NCBI GenBank assembly: GCA_002726335.1
Contig: PBSR01000069.1
Span: 1 to 9,203, forward strand
Length of the DNA stretch: 9,203 bases
DNA from: Gemmatimonadaceae bacterium
GTDB taxonomy: Bacteria > Latescibacterota > UBA2968 > UBA8231
Reading direction: 5' to 3'
Shown here: in pieces, positions 1 through 7,675 of the stretch
How the letters are laid out: each line of letters begins with the position of its first letter
Position numbering within the stretch: the first letter of the stretch is position 1
The notes under the pieces: generated by a model
The model's database searches: none
Seen by the model: the letters and a program-made list of their open reading frames with translations, nothing else
Told to the model about the DNA's origin: nothing
Position numbers and translations under genes: made by a program

Positions 1-2
1 GC

Positions 3-1025
3 GAGTGCCGCAACCGCGGCATGGGCATGAACTGGACCCGTCCGTCCTATGTCGAGGTCATGCACGACGTCGAGGTCAGTGAGAAGTCGGTCGTCTCGCG
101 GGGCCGGCCGGTGATCCGGCGGACCTACTCCACGCCGATCGGCAGCCTTTTCCTGGAAGAGATCCGCGAACCGGGTACCGGCCAGTGGCACGCCCAACGC
201 AGCTGGAACGATGTCGCCCCCTGGCACACCGTGCGCTTGGTCAAGGACGAAGACGACTACAAGATCCTGAAGTTCATCGTCGAGCACACGGAGTACGTCG
301 CCGATTATTTCCCCATCGAACAGGCAATCGACTGGCTCGGCAACGACGGCGTGGTCATGGATCACCTGCCGCACTCGCCGATGCAGATGCTGATGATCGA
401 TTGGGTCGGCAGCGACGCCGGGCGATTCTTCTATCACCACGCCGACTGGCCGGACGTTGTTGAGGATTGTTTCCGGGCCATCTCCAAGAGCCGGGCGGAG
501 ATGTACGCGATCGCGGCGAAGTCGCCGGCACCGATCGCACTCTGCGGCGATAACCTGGACGGCTTCCTGGTCAGCCCGAAGCTGTTCGCGAAGTTCTTCG
601 CGCCGGAGTACGAGAAGCAGGCGGCGGCTATGCACAAGCACGGCAAGTTGATGGCCGTGCACATGGATGGCCGAATCGGCTCGCTGAAGGACCTGATCGC
701 CGGCACGGCGGTGGACATCGTCGAAGCGCTGCACCCGCCGCCGATGGGCGATCTGTCGGTCGGAGAGGCCCTGGACCTGTGGCCGGAGAAGGCCGTCTGG
801 GTCGGGTTCCCGGACTCCACCTACAACGTCGGCCCGGAGGAGACGAAGCGCTACGCCATCGAGTTTCTGCGCGGGCTCGGCACGGGTGAGCGAGTGGCGG
901 TGGCGATGTCCACCGAGAACATCGTCTCCAATGAGAATCTCATCGCCCTGACCGAAGTACTGGAGCGGGCCGAGTTGCCGCTGACGCCGGACAAGATCGA
1001 CGCCATCGAGCAGACGGTGCTCTAG
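3..1025 (+). CDS. Uroporphyrinogen decarboxylase (URO-D) family protein, 5'-truncated by window edge
   Basis: A TIM-barrel protein of the URO-D superfamily (COG0407-like), which includes haem-pathway HemE and corrinoid-dependent methyltransferases. The reading frame is open to the left edge (residues ECRNRG before the first ATG at 21), and family members usually have a few dozen more N-terminal residues, so the true start is probably outside the window. Counting from the ATG at 21 (334 residues), family hallmarks are the CGDNLDGFLVSP segment near 177-188, a KLMAVHMDGR strand with H214 and D216, the EALHPPPMGD loop, and the final NLIALTEVLERAELPL helix. MtaA/CmuA-type methyltransferases carry a zinc-binding HxC here, whereas this protein has HMD, so a zinc thiol methyltransferase of that type is unlikely. 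The real reaction is unknown. It is not likely to be HemE itself, because no other haem gene is nearby and it lacks the HemE N-terminal arginine signature in the visible part. Confidence 0.87.
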   Translation, partial: ECRNRGMGMNWTRPSYVEVMHDVEVSEKSVVSRGRPVIRRTYSTPIGSLFLEEIREPGTGQWHAQRSWNDVAPWHTVRLVKDEDDYKILKFIVEHTEYVADYFPIEQAIDWLGNDGVVMDHLPHSPMQMLMIDWVGSDAGRFFYHHADWPDVVEDCFRAISKSRAEMYAIAAKSPAPIALCGDNLDGFLVSPKLFAKFFAPEYEKQAAAMHKHGKLMAVHMDGRIGSLKDLIAGTAVDIVEALHPPPMGDLSVGEALDLWPEKAVWVGFPDSTYNVGPEETKRYAIEFLRGLGTGERVAVAMSTENIVSNENLIALTEVLERAELPLTPDKIDAIEQTVL

Positions 1026-1062
1026 GGCGGCGCTTCCGCTATTCGGCCGGGGGCGCGCCGGC

Positions 1063-1227
1063 GGGATCGTCCCGGACACCATGAAGCAGTTGGGGGATAA
1101 CCTCGGCGCGCTGGAAGCCGAACTGACCGCCAAAGACCTGACCGCCATCGACAATCTCTCGGCTCCGGGCACCAACGTCGCTGGGTATTACGAGGCCAGA
1201 TTCCGACCCAACGAGCACCGCTTCTAG
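1063..1227 (+). pseudogene. Relic of an aldo/keto reductase (C-terminal end only)
   Basis: About 54 codons ending in TAG at 1225-1227 read GIVPDTMKQLGDNLGALEAE, then LTAKDLTAIDNL and a VAGYYEARFRPNEHRF tail. This matches the end of aldo/keto reductases, where a [IV]PGTR phosphate-binding motif is followed by a helix of the form 'LxxNLGALxxELTxxDLxxID'. Here IVP runs straight into DTMKQL, so the GTR part appears missing, consistent with a small in-frame deletion. The rest of the barrel (more than 250 residues) is absent: only 37 bases separate the URO-D stop from this stretch. The ATG at 1081 could give a 48-residue peptide but has no Shine-Dalgarno before it. I read it as a dead remnant left by a deletion joining the URO-D gene to the tail of a reductase gene. 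The family match is fairly sure; the history is inference. Confidence 0.7.
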
Positions 1228-1238
1228 GAGACGCTCGA

Positions 1239-1966
1239 CTAGGGTATACCCATCCGGTCGAGCCGGCGGACCGTCAGCACCACGAACACCGCCGTCACCA
1301 GCACCGCGCCGATCAGGCCGGTGGTCGGGCTCAACTCGATGGTCACGTCCTGCAACCGCTCCTCGTCGAGGCCGCGCACGATCGCCAGCATGTACTGGCG
1401 TACCGATAGAAAACGGGTGCCGCCGAGAAAACTGGACAGCGCCGCCTCCCAGACAAAGATATAGGTGATACCGAATGGCAGCGCGTAGCGAATGGCGAGC
1501 CCCGCCCAGGTGAAGAGCGTCGCGTAGGCTACCGTGCCCACCGCCAGGGCCGCGATGGTCACCGTGGCGTGGCCGGCGTCACCGGCGGTGCTAATGAAGG
1601 TCGAGAACCAGGCGCTGATCAGCACCGGCACGCCGCCCACCAGCAGCGCCGCGAGCAGTTTGGCCGCCACGATCCGCCAGCGCGCCACCGGCTTTTGCAC
1701 CAGGAACGGCAGCGTGTGATCATCCAGTTCGTTACCGAACGACGCCGCCGCCAGCACCAACATCACCAGCGGCAGGATCGTCGAGGCGATCAGTTCGTTG
1801 GTGAGACCGTTGCTGAACTCCAACGTCGTCATGTCGGCTTCGACGAGCGCGAAGATCGTCGCGAACACCAGCGGCAGCGACGCCAGGATCAGCACCAGCC
1901 ACATGCGCTTGCCGCCGGCTAATTGCCGAATCGAGAGTCGCGTTAGCACCATCAACGCCCCGCCCA

Positions 1967-1970
<4 letters not shown>
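1239..1970 (-). CDS. ABC-2 type transporter permease (fourth gene of ABC operon)
   Basis: A 243-residue integral membrane protein, the translocation subunit of an ABC-2 exporter. About six hydrophobic segments are visible, near residues 23-43, 58-78, 101-124, 134-159, 166-180 and 215-234, with a short basic tail (VRRLDRMGIP). After the second segment, residues 78-105 contain FGNELDDHTLPFLVQKPVAR. This is the family's cytoplasmic stretch 'E..GTL..LL.RPV.R......K', thought to contact the ATPase. The start codon overlaps the stop of the upstream ATPase gene as ATGA (1967-1970), so translation is probably coupled. A second ATG follows immediately (1967) and another lies at codon 7; no Shine-Dalgarno decides between them. 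Its likely partner is the ATPase encoded just upstream. Substrate unknown. Confidence 0.88.
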
Positions 1971-2913
<943 letters not shown>

Positions 2914-2917
<4 letters not shown>

Positions 2918-3828
2918 CGGCCCTGCCCCCGGTAGCGCCACCACAACAGCACGCCAAATCCGGCGGTCAATACCGTCTGCCATGCGAAGTAGATGCGTTC
3001 GTCCAGGGGGCCGACCGTATCGGCGTCGAAGATCCAGTGGACGACCGACACAGTTACCATCGGCAGGTTGATGAGGCTCGCCCATTCGCCCACGGCTCCC
3101 GAGAAGGCCTCCCGGCCGATGCCCCCGATAGCGGCGCTGATGACCACAATCGCCAGCGTCCCGATGGCCGCATAGGGCCTGCGCACCGTGAACGAGGAAC
3201 CGCACATCGCCAGCGTGGCCAGGAAGATGCCCAGCAACGCCCCCGCCGCGAACAGCCGGGGCAGCGCCAGCCAGTTGTCGATGGCCCACTCACGCGGGTC
3301 GGAGGCCGACAGCGACTTCCAGAAGAAGATGAGTAACTGCGGGAACCACAGCGTCAGCACGGTCACCGTCAGAAATGCCAGCCAGCGCGCGCCGATATAG
3401 TCGGTGGCCGTGATCGGACGCACCAGATATAGCGTCAACACGCCCTCGCGCCGGTCGGGGCACAACAACTCCGGCGCAACCACCGCCGCGAACAGCACAG
3501 TGAAGAACATGGCCCCGTCGTAGTACTCGTCGAAGCTGGGTCCCTCAATGTCGGCGATGCTGCCGCCGAACGTGGAGATGAACGCGGTTATGACGATCAC
3601 GATCACCGCCGGCAGCCAGACGAGCCCGATGAACGTGAACGGCACGACCTTCTTGGTCACCCCCCGCCCCAGGCCGAGGGTTATGCGGATGCCATCGCGC
3701 CAGATGGCCCGCCGTGCCTGCCAGCGGCCGTGGCGCTCGCCGTCGTAGCCCTGGTAACCGAGATCGAAGACCTCGCCGATCCCGGCGCCGCCGTCGGCCG
3801 GCCCTTCGTGCTCGATAGCCTGGCTCAT
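2914..3828 (-). CDS. ABC-2 type transporter permease (second gene of ABC operon)
   Basis: A 304-residue membrane subunit of an ABC-2 exporter. A long cytoplasmic N-terminus (about 60 residues) contains GYQGYDGERHGRW at 24-36, a Tyr/Gly/Arg motif recurrent in permeases of this group. It is followed by hydrophobic segments near 62-84, 104-121, 148-170, 192-213, 220-236 and 282-296. Between segments 2 and 3 lies CPDRREGVLTLYLVRPITAT (123-142), the ATPase-facing motif also seen, in diverged form, in the fourth gene's product. The start overlaps the upstream ATPase stop as ATGA (3825-3828), and a GGGGAG Shine-Dalgarno stands 8 bases before the ATG. This suggests re-initiation plus independent ribosome loading. 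The stop overlaps the next ATPase start. The two permeases are clearly different proteins, so this is not a recent tandem duplication. Confidence 0.9.
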
Positions 3829-4742
3829 TCCGCAAACTCCCCGTCGGCGGGCGGCACAAAGATCTCGGTCAACGAATGGCGCTCGGGAGCCAATCGGTAA
3901 AGCAGCGCTCCCGATTCGACCACGGCATCGCGCACCGTGTCGTAATCGGCGCCGGTCGCGCCATCGAGAATTAGCGTCCGTCCTTCGGCCCGGGTGGCCA
4001 GGCCGCGCTGGGCCAACGCCGTCGCCAGCGCCGTCGCACCTTCGGCAAGTTCGATAATCAGCGTCTCGGTCTCTTCTAGGAAGCCGGCCACCGGGCCGGT
4101 GCGCATCACCAGGCCGGCATCGAGCACGATCACCCGCTCGCAGGTGCGCTCGACGTCGCCCATCAGGTGCGAGGAGAGCACGATGCTGATGCCGAAATCG
4201 CGCCCGGTGCTGCGGATCAGGTCCAGCATGTCCTGGCGGCCGCCGGGATCGAGCCCGGCGGTCGGCTCATCCAGTAGTACCACCACCGGGTCGTGCACCA
4301 GCGCCTGGGCCAGCTTGACCCGCTGTTTCATGCCGGTGCTGTAGGTGCCGATGGCCCGGTAGCGCTCCTCGAACAGGCCGACGTGGCGCAGCATGTCGGT
4401 GGCCCGCACCCGCGCCGCCACCCGCGGCAACCCGCTCACCTCGGCCATATGGGTCAGAAACTCCGCCGCCGGCAGCGCATACGGCAGGCAGTTGTGCTCG
4501 GGCATGTAGCCGATCCGCTGCCGGGCATCGATCGGTCCCGCTCCGGGAATCGACAGGAATTCGGCCCGCCCGGAATCCGGTTGCAGCAGGCCCAGGAACA
4601 GCTTCAGCACCGTGCTCTTGCCGGCGCCGTTGGCCCCCAGCAGGCCGGTCACCCCCAGCTCGATGTCAAACGTCACCCCGTCCAGGGCGCGGACAGAGCC
4701 GTAGTGCTTCTTGAGGTTCTGGGCGCTCAGCAGGGTGGTCAT
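3825..4742 (-). CDS. ABC transporter ATP-binding protein (first gene of ABC operon)
   Basis: A 305-residue ABC-2 class ATPase. Motifs from the ATG at 4742: Walker A GANGAGKST (36-44), Q-loop region IGYMPEHN with Glu at 82, signature YSTGMKQ (134-140), Walker B VVVLLDEP (153-160) with catalytic E159, D-loop AGLDP, and H192 in VLSSHLMGDVE. A C-terminal region of about 90 residues, ending ERHSLTEIFV, is typical for this subfamily. An in-frame ATG exists at 4763, but the extra seven codons would run across a perfect TATAAT box, and no Shine-Dalgarno precedes either start. The 4742 start gives the standard MTTLLSAQNLKKHYG beginning. This is the lead gene of the four-gene operon and its stop overlaps the next start. 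Nothing in the sequence names the cargo. Drug, lipid or ion export are all possible for this family. Confidence 0.92.
   Translation of the reverse strand: MTTLLSAQNLKKHYGSVRALDGVTFDIELGVTGLLGANGAGKSTVLKLFLGLLQPDSGRAEFLSIPGAGPIDARQRIGYMPEHNCLPYALPAAEFLTHMAEVSGLPRVAARVRATDMLRHVGLFEERYRAIGTYSTGMKQRVKLAQALVHDPVVVLLDEPTAGLDPGGRQDMLDLIRSTGRDFGISIVLSSHLMGDVERTCERVIVLDAGLVMRTGPVAGFLEETETLIIELAEGATALATALAQRGLATRAEGRTLILDGATGADYDTVRDAVVESGALLYRLAPERHSLTEIFVPPADGEFAE
3837..3842 (-). promoter_or_regulatory. Shine-Dalgarno of the second ABC operon gene
   Basis: On the minus strand GGGGAG stands 8 bases before the ATG at 3828. It lies inside the end of the first ATPase gene and supports the chosen start. 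It is the only clear ribosome binding site among the four ABC genes; the others appear to rely on ATGA coupling or on a leaderless message. Confidence 0.6.
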
Positions 4743-4752
4743 GCAAGGGGAT

Positions 4753-4758
4753 ATTATA
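4753..4758 (-). promoter_or_regulatory. Probable -10 box (TATAAT) of the ABC operon, near-leaderless
   Basis: The minus strand reads TATAAT, a perfect match to the sigma-70/sigma-A consensus, in an otherwise GC-rich gap. Ten bases separate it from the ATG at 4742, so transcription would be expected to begin about 3 to 5 bases before the start codon, giving a leaderless or almost leaderless mRNA. No convincing -35 hexamer is seen 16-19 bases upstream (GATACC at best). The absence of a Shine-Dalgarno for the first gene fits this reading. The motif is seen directly; promoter function is inferred. Confidence 0.5.
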
Positions 4759-4892
4759 TGCAACGGTGCCGGCGTGGTATCGCTCGCGACGGGTTCAGGG
4801 CGGGCGCCCCCTGATACCGGACCCGCTACGAAACCCGGACGAGGCTCAGGATCAGACCCTTGTAGCCGATCGAGCGGGCGCGGATGGGCGAC

Positions 4893-4908
4893 CCGGTCTG
4901 GCGACCGG
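4893..4908. other. Short inverted repeat between amidohydrolase and ABC operon
   Basis: CCGGTC, a four-base TGGC loop, then GACCGG form a perfect 6-bp hairpin 20 bases past the amidohydrolase stop (minus strand). There is no T-run on either side, so it is not a standard intrinsic terminator. It could still act as a weak stop or an mRNA end-protector, or be chance in GC-rich DNA. The rest of the gap (4764-4892) shows one more imperfect GC hairpin at 4796-4813 and no coding signal. Confidence 0.25.
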
Positions 4909-4928
4909 ATCGGCCGGGACGGCGACCG

Positions 4929-6077
4929 CTAGCCCGCCGCGTAGCCCCGGGCCACCGCGGGTATGGCGTGCCCCGCCTTCACGACCTGCCGGGGCACAAA
5001 GCGCAGATCGCCGGTGCGCTGCTGCCCGCCGGAGTCCTCGAACCCGTGCCCGCCCTCGGCGATCTCAAACAGCGTCAGGTCGGCGTGGGCGTCGACCGCC
5101 AGGGTGCCGATTTCCTCTTCCATCCCCAGCACTGCCGCCGGGGTCACCGTGCAGCGGCGCAGCGCCTCGGCCGGCTCGTACCCGAGCAGCAGAAACTTGC
5201 TCAACGTCGTGGCCAGATCGAAAACCGGTCCGTTGATGTTGTGGACGTGCAGGTCGCTGCTGATGGTGTCGGGAATTAGCCCCTGCGCCAGCGCGCGCTC
5301 GGCCACGTTGAAATCAAAGCTACCTTTGCCGTGCCCGACATCAAAGATGACCCCGCGATCAACGGCTTCGCGGACGCAGCGGTGCACATCACCGTTGCCG
5401 TCCAGCACGCCTCCGTCCAGGCCATGGAAGCAGTGTGTAACCAAGTCGCCGGCCTTGAGTTCGCCCAGGATCTCTTCCAGCGAGATCTCCGCCGCCTGCG
5501 GGTGCACCATCACCGGCAACCCCACCGCGTCGGCGGCCTCGCGGGCGTTGAGCAGCGCCGGCCGGGCGTTTTCGCCGGCCAGGTTGCGGGTCAGGCGGAT
5601 CTTGATGCCCAGGATCACATCGCGGTTCTGTTCGCAGACGGCGATCGCCCGCGCCGGATCTGCCCAGCGGATGTCTTCCAGTTCGCCGACCGCCTCGTCA
5701 AGCATGCCCATGGCGGAGATATTCAAGAGCGCGAACAGGCGCAGGTCCGAAACATCGATCAGGTAGCGGCGCAACCCGGCGAAGGTCGCCGCGCCCGCCG
5801 AACCGGCATCCAGCGCCGTGGTGACCCCGCTGGCCAGCACGTCCTCATCGGGAAAGACGCCGTAGTGAGTGACGCCCTCGTAAACGTGCACATGCAGGTC
5901 GATCAGCCCTGGGGTGACGGTAAGCCCGGCGGCGTCCAGGAACGATGCGCCGTCGCCCGGATCGAGGCGTTCTTCCACGGCGGCGATGCGCCCGCCGCTG
6001 ATCCCGATGTCGCTGGCTCCATCCAATCCGGTCGCCGGGTCCAGCACCCGGCCGTTGCCAACGATGAGGTCGTACAT
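4929..6077 (-). CDS. Amidohydrolase/deacetylase family metallohydrolase (cog3964, dihydroorotase-like)
   Basis: A 382-residue amidohydrolase-superfamily enzyme with a TIM barrel and a binuclear metal centre. Metal ligands in family order: H62 and H64 (DLHVHVYEG), bridging K159, presumably carboxylated (LGIKIRL), H192 (VMVHPQ), H215 (VTHCFHG) and D275 (SSDLHVH). The signatures GVTTALDAGSAGA, FDVGHGKGSFDF and GPVFDLATTLSKFL point to the cog3964 branch, often misannotated as dihydroorotase. Characterised members of that branch hydrolyse ester or N-acyl substrates such as acetyl-(R)-mandelate, so the substrate here should be left open. The frame is open to 6152, but the ATG at 6077 begins the canonical MYDLIVGNGRVLDP strand and has GGGAG 8 bases before it. 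It is divergent from the sulfatase. All catalytic residues are present, so it should be active and cytoplasmic; there is no signal peptide. Confidence 0.88.
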   Translation of the reverse strand: MYDLIVGNGRVLDPATGLDGASDIGISGGRIAAVEERLDPGDGASFLDAAGLTVTPGLIDLHVHVYEGVTHYGVFPDEDVLASGVTTALDAGSAGAATFAGLRRYLIDVSDLRLFALLNISAMGMLDEAVGELEDIRWADPARAIAVCEQNRDVILGIKIRLTRNLAGENARPALLNAREAADAVGLPVMVHPQAAEISLEEILGELKAGDLVTHCFHGLDGGVLDGNGDVHRCVREAVDRGVIFDVGHGKGSFDFNVAERALAQGLIPDTISSDLHVHNINGPVFDLATTLSKFLLLGYEPAEALRRCTVTPAAVLGMEEEIGTLAVDAHADLTLFEIAEGGHGFEDSGGQQRTGDLRFVPRQVVKAGHAIPAVARGYAAG

Positions 6078-6085
6078 TCGGGCGT

Positions 6086-6090
6086 CTCCC
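6086..6090 (-). promoter_or_regulatory. Shine-Dalgarno of the amidohydrolase gene
   Basis: GGGAG on the minus strand lies 8 bases before the ATG at 6077. It decides the start against the upstream in-frame start at 6152, whose extra 25 residues (arginine- and proline-rich) do not resemble the family. Confidence 0.65.
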
Positions 6091-6166
6091 GTGTCCGGCA
6101 CAGCGCGAAATGACGGTAGCAGACCACCCGCCCGGGCTCGTCCGCACACCACCCCAGCCGATCACC

Positions 6167-6172
6167 TAGAAT
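6167..6172 (+). promoter_or_regulatory. Possible -10 box (TAGAAT) for the sulfatase gene
   Basis: TAGAAT matches the -10 consensus at five of six bases. It lies 57 bases before the sulfatase ATG in the 152-base divergent region. The best -35 is a poor CGCACA with 18-base spacing. A 10-base perfect palindrome, CGGCCGGCCG (6183-6192), sits just after the expected transcription start and could be an operator or a chance GC palindrome. For the opposite gene the only candidate is TACCGT (6113-6118, minus), which is weaker. Confidence 0.3.
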
Positions 6173-6216
6173 CTGACCCACGCGGCCGGCCGTTCATCCG
6201 TCGCACGACGCCCACC

Positions 6217-6221
6217 GGAGG
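6217..6221 (+). promoter_or_regulatory. Shine-Dalgarno of the sulfatase gene
   Basis: GGAGG stands 8 bases before the ATG at 6230, a near-ideal ribosome binding site that fixes the start. Confidence 0.75.
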
Positions 6222-6229
6222 ATTCCTCA

Positions 6230-7675
6230 ATGCCCGCCAAGCCGCCCAACATGGTCATCTTCATGCCCGACGAACTCCGCTGGGACTGCGTCGGCTACAC
6301 CGGCAACAACGTGATCCAGACGCCCAATGTCGACCGCCTGGCCGGCGAAGGCACTGGGTTCAACCATTTTTATGTCAACCACACCGTTTGTAGCCCTTCA
6401 CGAGTCTGCATGTTCACCGGCTGGTATCCGCACGTCCGTGGCCACCGCACCCTCTGGCACCTGCTGCAGCCCGACGAGCCCAACGTCTTCCGCTACCTCA
6501 AGGAAGCTGGCTACCACGTCGAAATGTGGGGCAAGAACCACCTGCTGGCCGACGCCAGCGTCGAATCGAGCATCAGCTTCCGCGGCACCGTCGACTACGA
6601 CCGCGAGCGCGGCATCGACAACAATCCCATCGACCCGGACGATAAGTGGTTCCGCACCATGTACTACGGCGAGCGCCCGTCGAAAGTTTCCAACGACTGG
6701 GACCGCCAGTGGGTCGACGGCGCACTGGAGTTCCTGAACTCGAAACCCCCCGAGCCGTTCTGCCTCTTCCTGCCCTTGTTCTTCCCGCACCCGCCCTACT
6801 GGGTCGAAGAGCCCTACTTCTCGATGTACGACCGCAAGTCCGTCCCCACGCCCAGTCCAGCCGAGTACGCCGGCAAACCGAAGTACTATCCAGAAATCCA
6901 TCATTCGCGCGACCTCGACAAGTTCACCCCGGATGAGTTGCGCGAGATCGTGGCCACCTACTACGGGATGGTCTCGCGGATCGACGACCAATTCGGCGAA
7001 GTCATCGGCGCGCTGGAGAACAACGGCTTCTGGGATAGCACCGCCACCTTCTTCTTCTCCGATCACGGCGACTACGTCGGCGACTACGGCCTAACCGAAA
7101 AGTGGCCCAGCGGCCTGGAGGACTGCCTGGCCCGCGTGCCGCTGGCGATTCGCATCCCGGGTGCCGATCCGCAGCCGATCACCGACGCCCTGGCCGAGAC
7201 CATCGACCTGACGCCGACCATCCTGGATCTGGCTGGCATCGACATCGCCCACGACCAGTTCGGCAAGAGCCTCCTGCCGCTCATCCGCGGCGAGACGACC
7301 GGGCACAAGGACGCGGTCTTCGCCGAGGGAGGCCACAGGCCCCAGGAGCACCAGAGTTTGGAGCTGGTCGATGACGACGCCGATCCGAACTACGTGTACT
7401 ACCCGAAGGGGCGCTCCCAGACTGACGACCCGAGCGCCGTCTGCAAAGCGGCGATGGTGCGCACGCTCGATTGGAAGTACATCAGTCGCCTGGACGACAC
7501 CGACGAGCTTTATGACATGCAGAACGACCCGGGAGAAATGGTGAATCTGGTTGACCGGCCGGAGCACGCGGCGATCCAGACGGAGTTGCACGACCGGCTG
7601 TTGCGCTGGTTCCTGGAGACCGGCGACGTGGTGCCCTGGGAGAAGGACGAGGCCGGCCGGCCGGCGAACGACTAG
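6230..7675 (+). CDS. Type I (formylglycine-dependent) sulfatase
   Basis: A 481-residue member of the alkaline-phosphatase superfamily that hydrolyses sulfate esters (some relatives hydrolyse phosphonate or phosphate esters). The CSPSR motif at 54-58 is the C-x-P-x-R site where Cys54 is oxidised to formylglycine by a maturase not in this window. Other active-site features are D14-E15 in MPDELRWD (metal), R58, K102 and H104 in WGKNHLL, the DHGD block at 278-281 (metal; the DH pair is like phosphonate monoester hydrolases and choline sulfatases), and K291 in TEKWPSG. The C-terminal subdomain ends with the usual WKYISRLDDTDELYDMQNDP strand, where family members read 'KL..Y.....ELYDL..DP.E..NL'. 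The N-terminus MPAKPPNMVIFMPDE starts directly in the first beta strand with no signal peptide, so it is probably cytoplasmic. The substrate is unknown. The gene diverges from the amidohydrolase, and its stop overlaps that of the convergent MFS gene. Confidence 0.93.
   Translation: MPAKPPNMVIFMPDELRWDCVGYTGNNVIQTPNVDRLAGEGTGFNHFYVNHTVCSPSRVCMFTGWYPHVRGHRTLWHLLQPDEPNVFRYLKEAGYHVEMWGKNHLLADASVESSISFRGTVDYDRERGIDNNPIDPDDKWFRTMYYGERPSKVSNDWDRQWVDGALEFLNSKPPEPFCLFLPLFFPHPPYWVEEPYFSMYDRKSVPTPSPAEYAGKPKYYPEIHHSRDLDKFTPDELREIVATYYGMVSRIDDQFGEVIGALENNGFWDSTATFFFSDHGDYVGDYGLTEKWPSGLEDCLARVPLAIRIPGADPQPITDALAETIDLTPTILDLAGIDIAHDQFGKSLLPLIRGETTGHKDAVFAEGGHRPQEHQSLELVDDDADPNYVYYPKGRSQTDDPSAVCKAAMVRTLDWKYISRLDDTDELYDMQNDPGEMVNLVDRPEHAAIQTELHDRLLRWFLETGDVVPWEKDEAGRPAND

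Noticed and set aside
1242..1251. Perfect palindrome GGGTATACCC at the end of the fourth ABC gene
   Set aside because: Ten bases, encoding the last residues G-I-P of the permease; too short to be a terminator and without a T-run.
2918..3289. N-terminal extension of the second ABC ATPase by 124 codons
   Set aside because: It lies inside the upstream permease gene in another frame, is Gly/Arg-rich nonsense, and the ATGA overlap at 2914-2917 gives the natural start.
5331..6113. Open plus-strand frame (260 codons) opposite the amidohydrolase
   Set aside because: It has no recognisable motifs and a His/Gln/Arg-rich composition, and the minus-strand gene has all its metal ligands.
6398..7066. Open minus-strand frame (222 codons) opposite the sulfatase
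   Set aside because: Val/Asp-rich shadow of a clear sulfatase; no start signal or family match.
7650..7665. Tandem GGCC run near the sulfatase 3' end and other GGCCGGCC palindromes (about 102 and 6184)
   Set aside because: Short and explained by coding for Gly/Arg/Pro-rich residues and high GC; no regular spacing or repeat unit.
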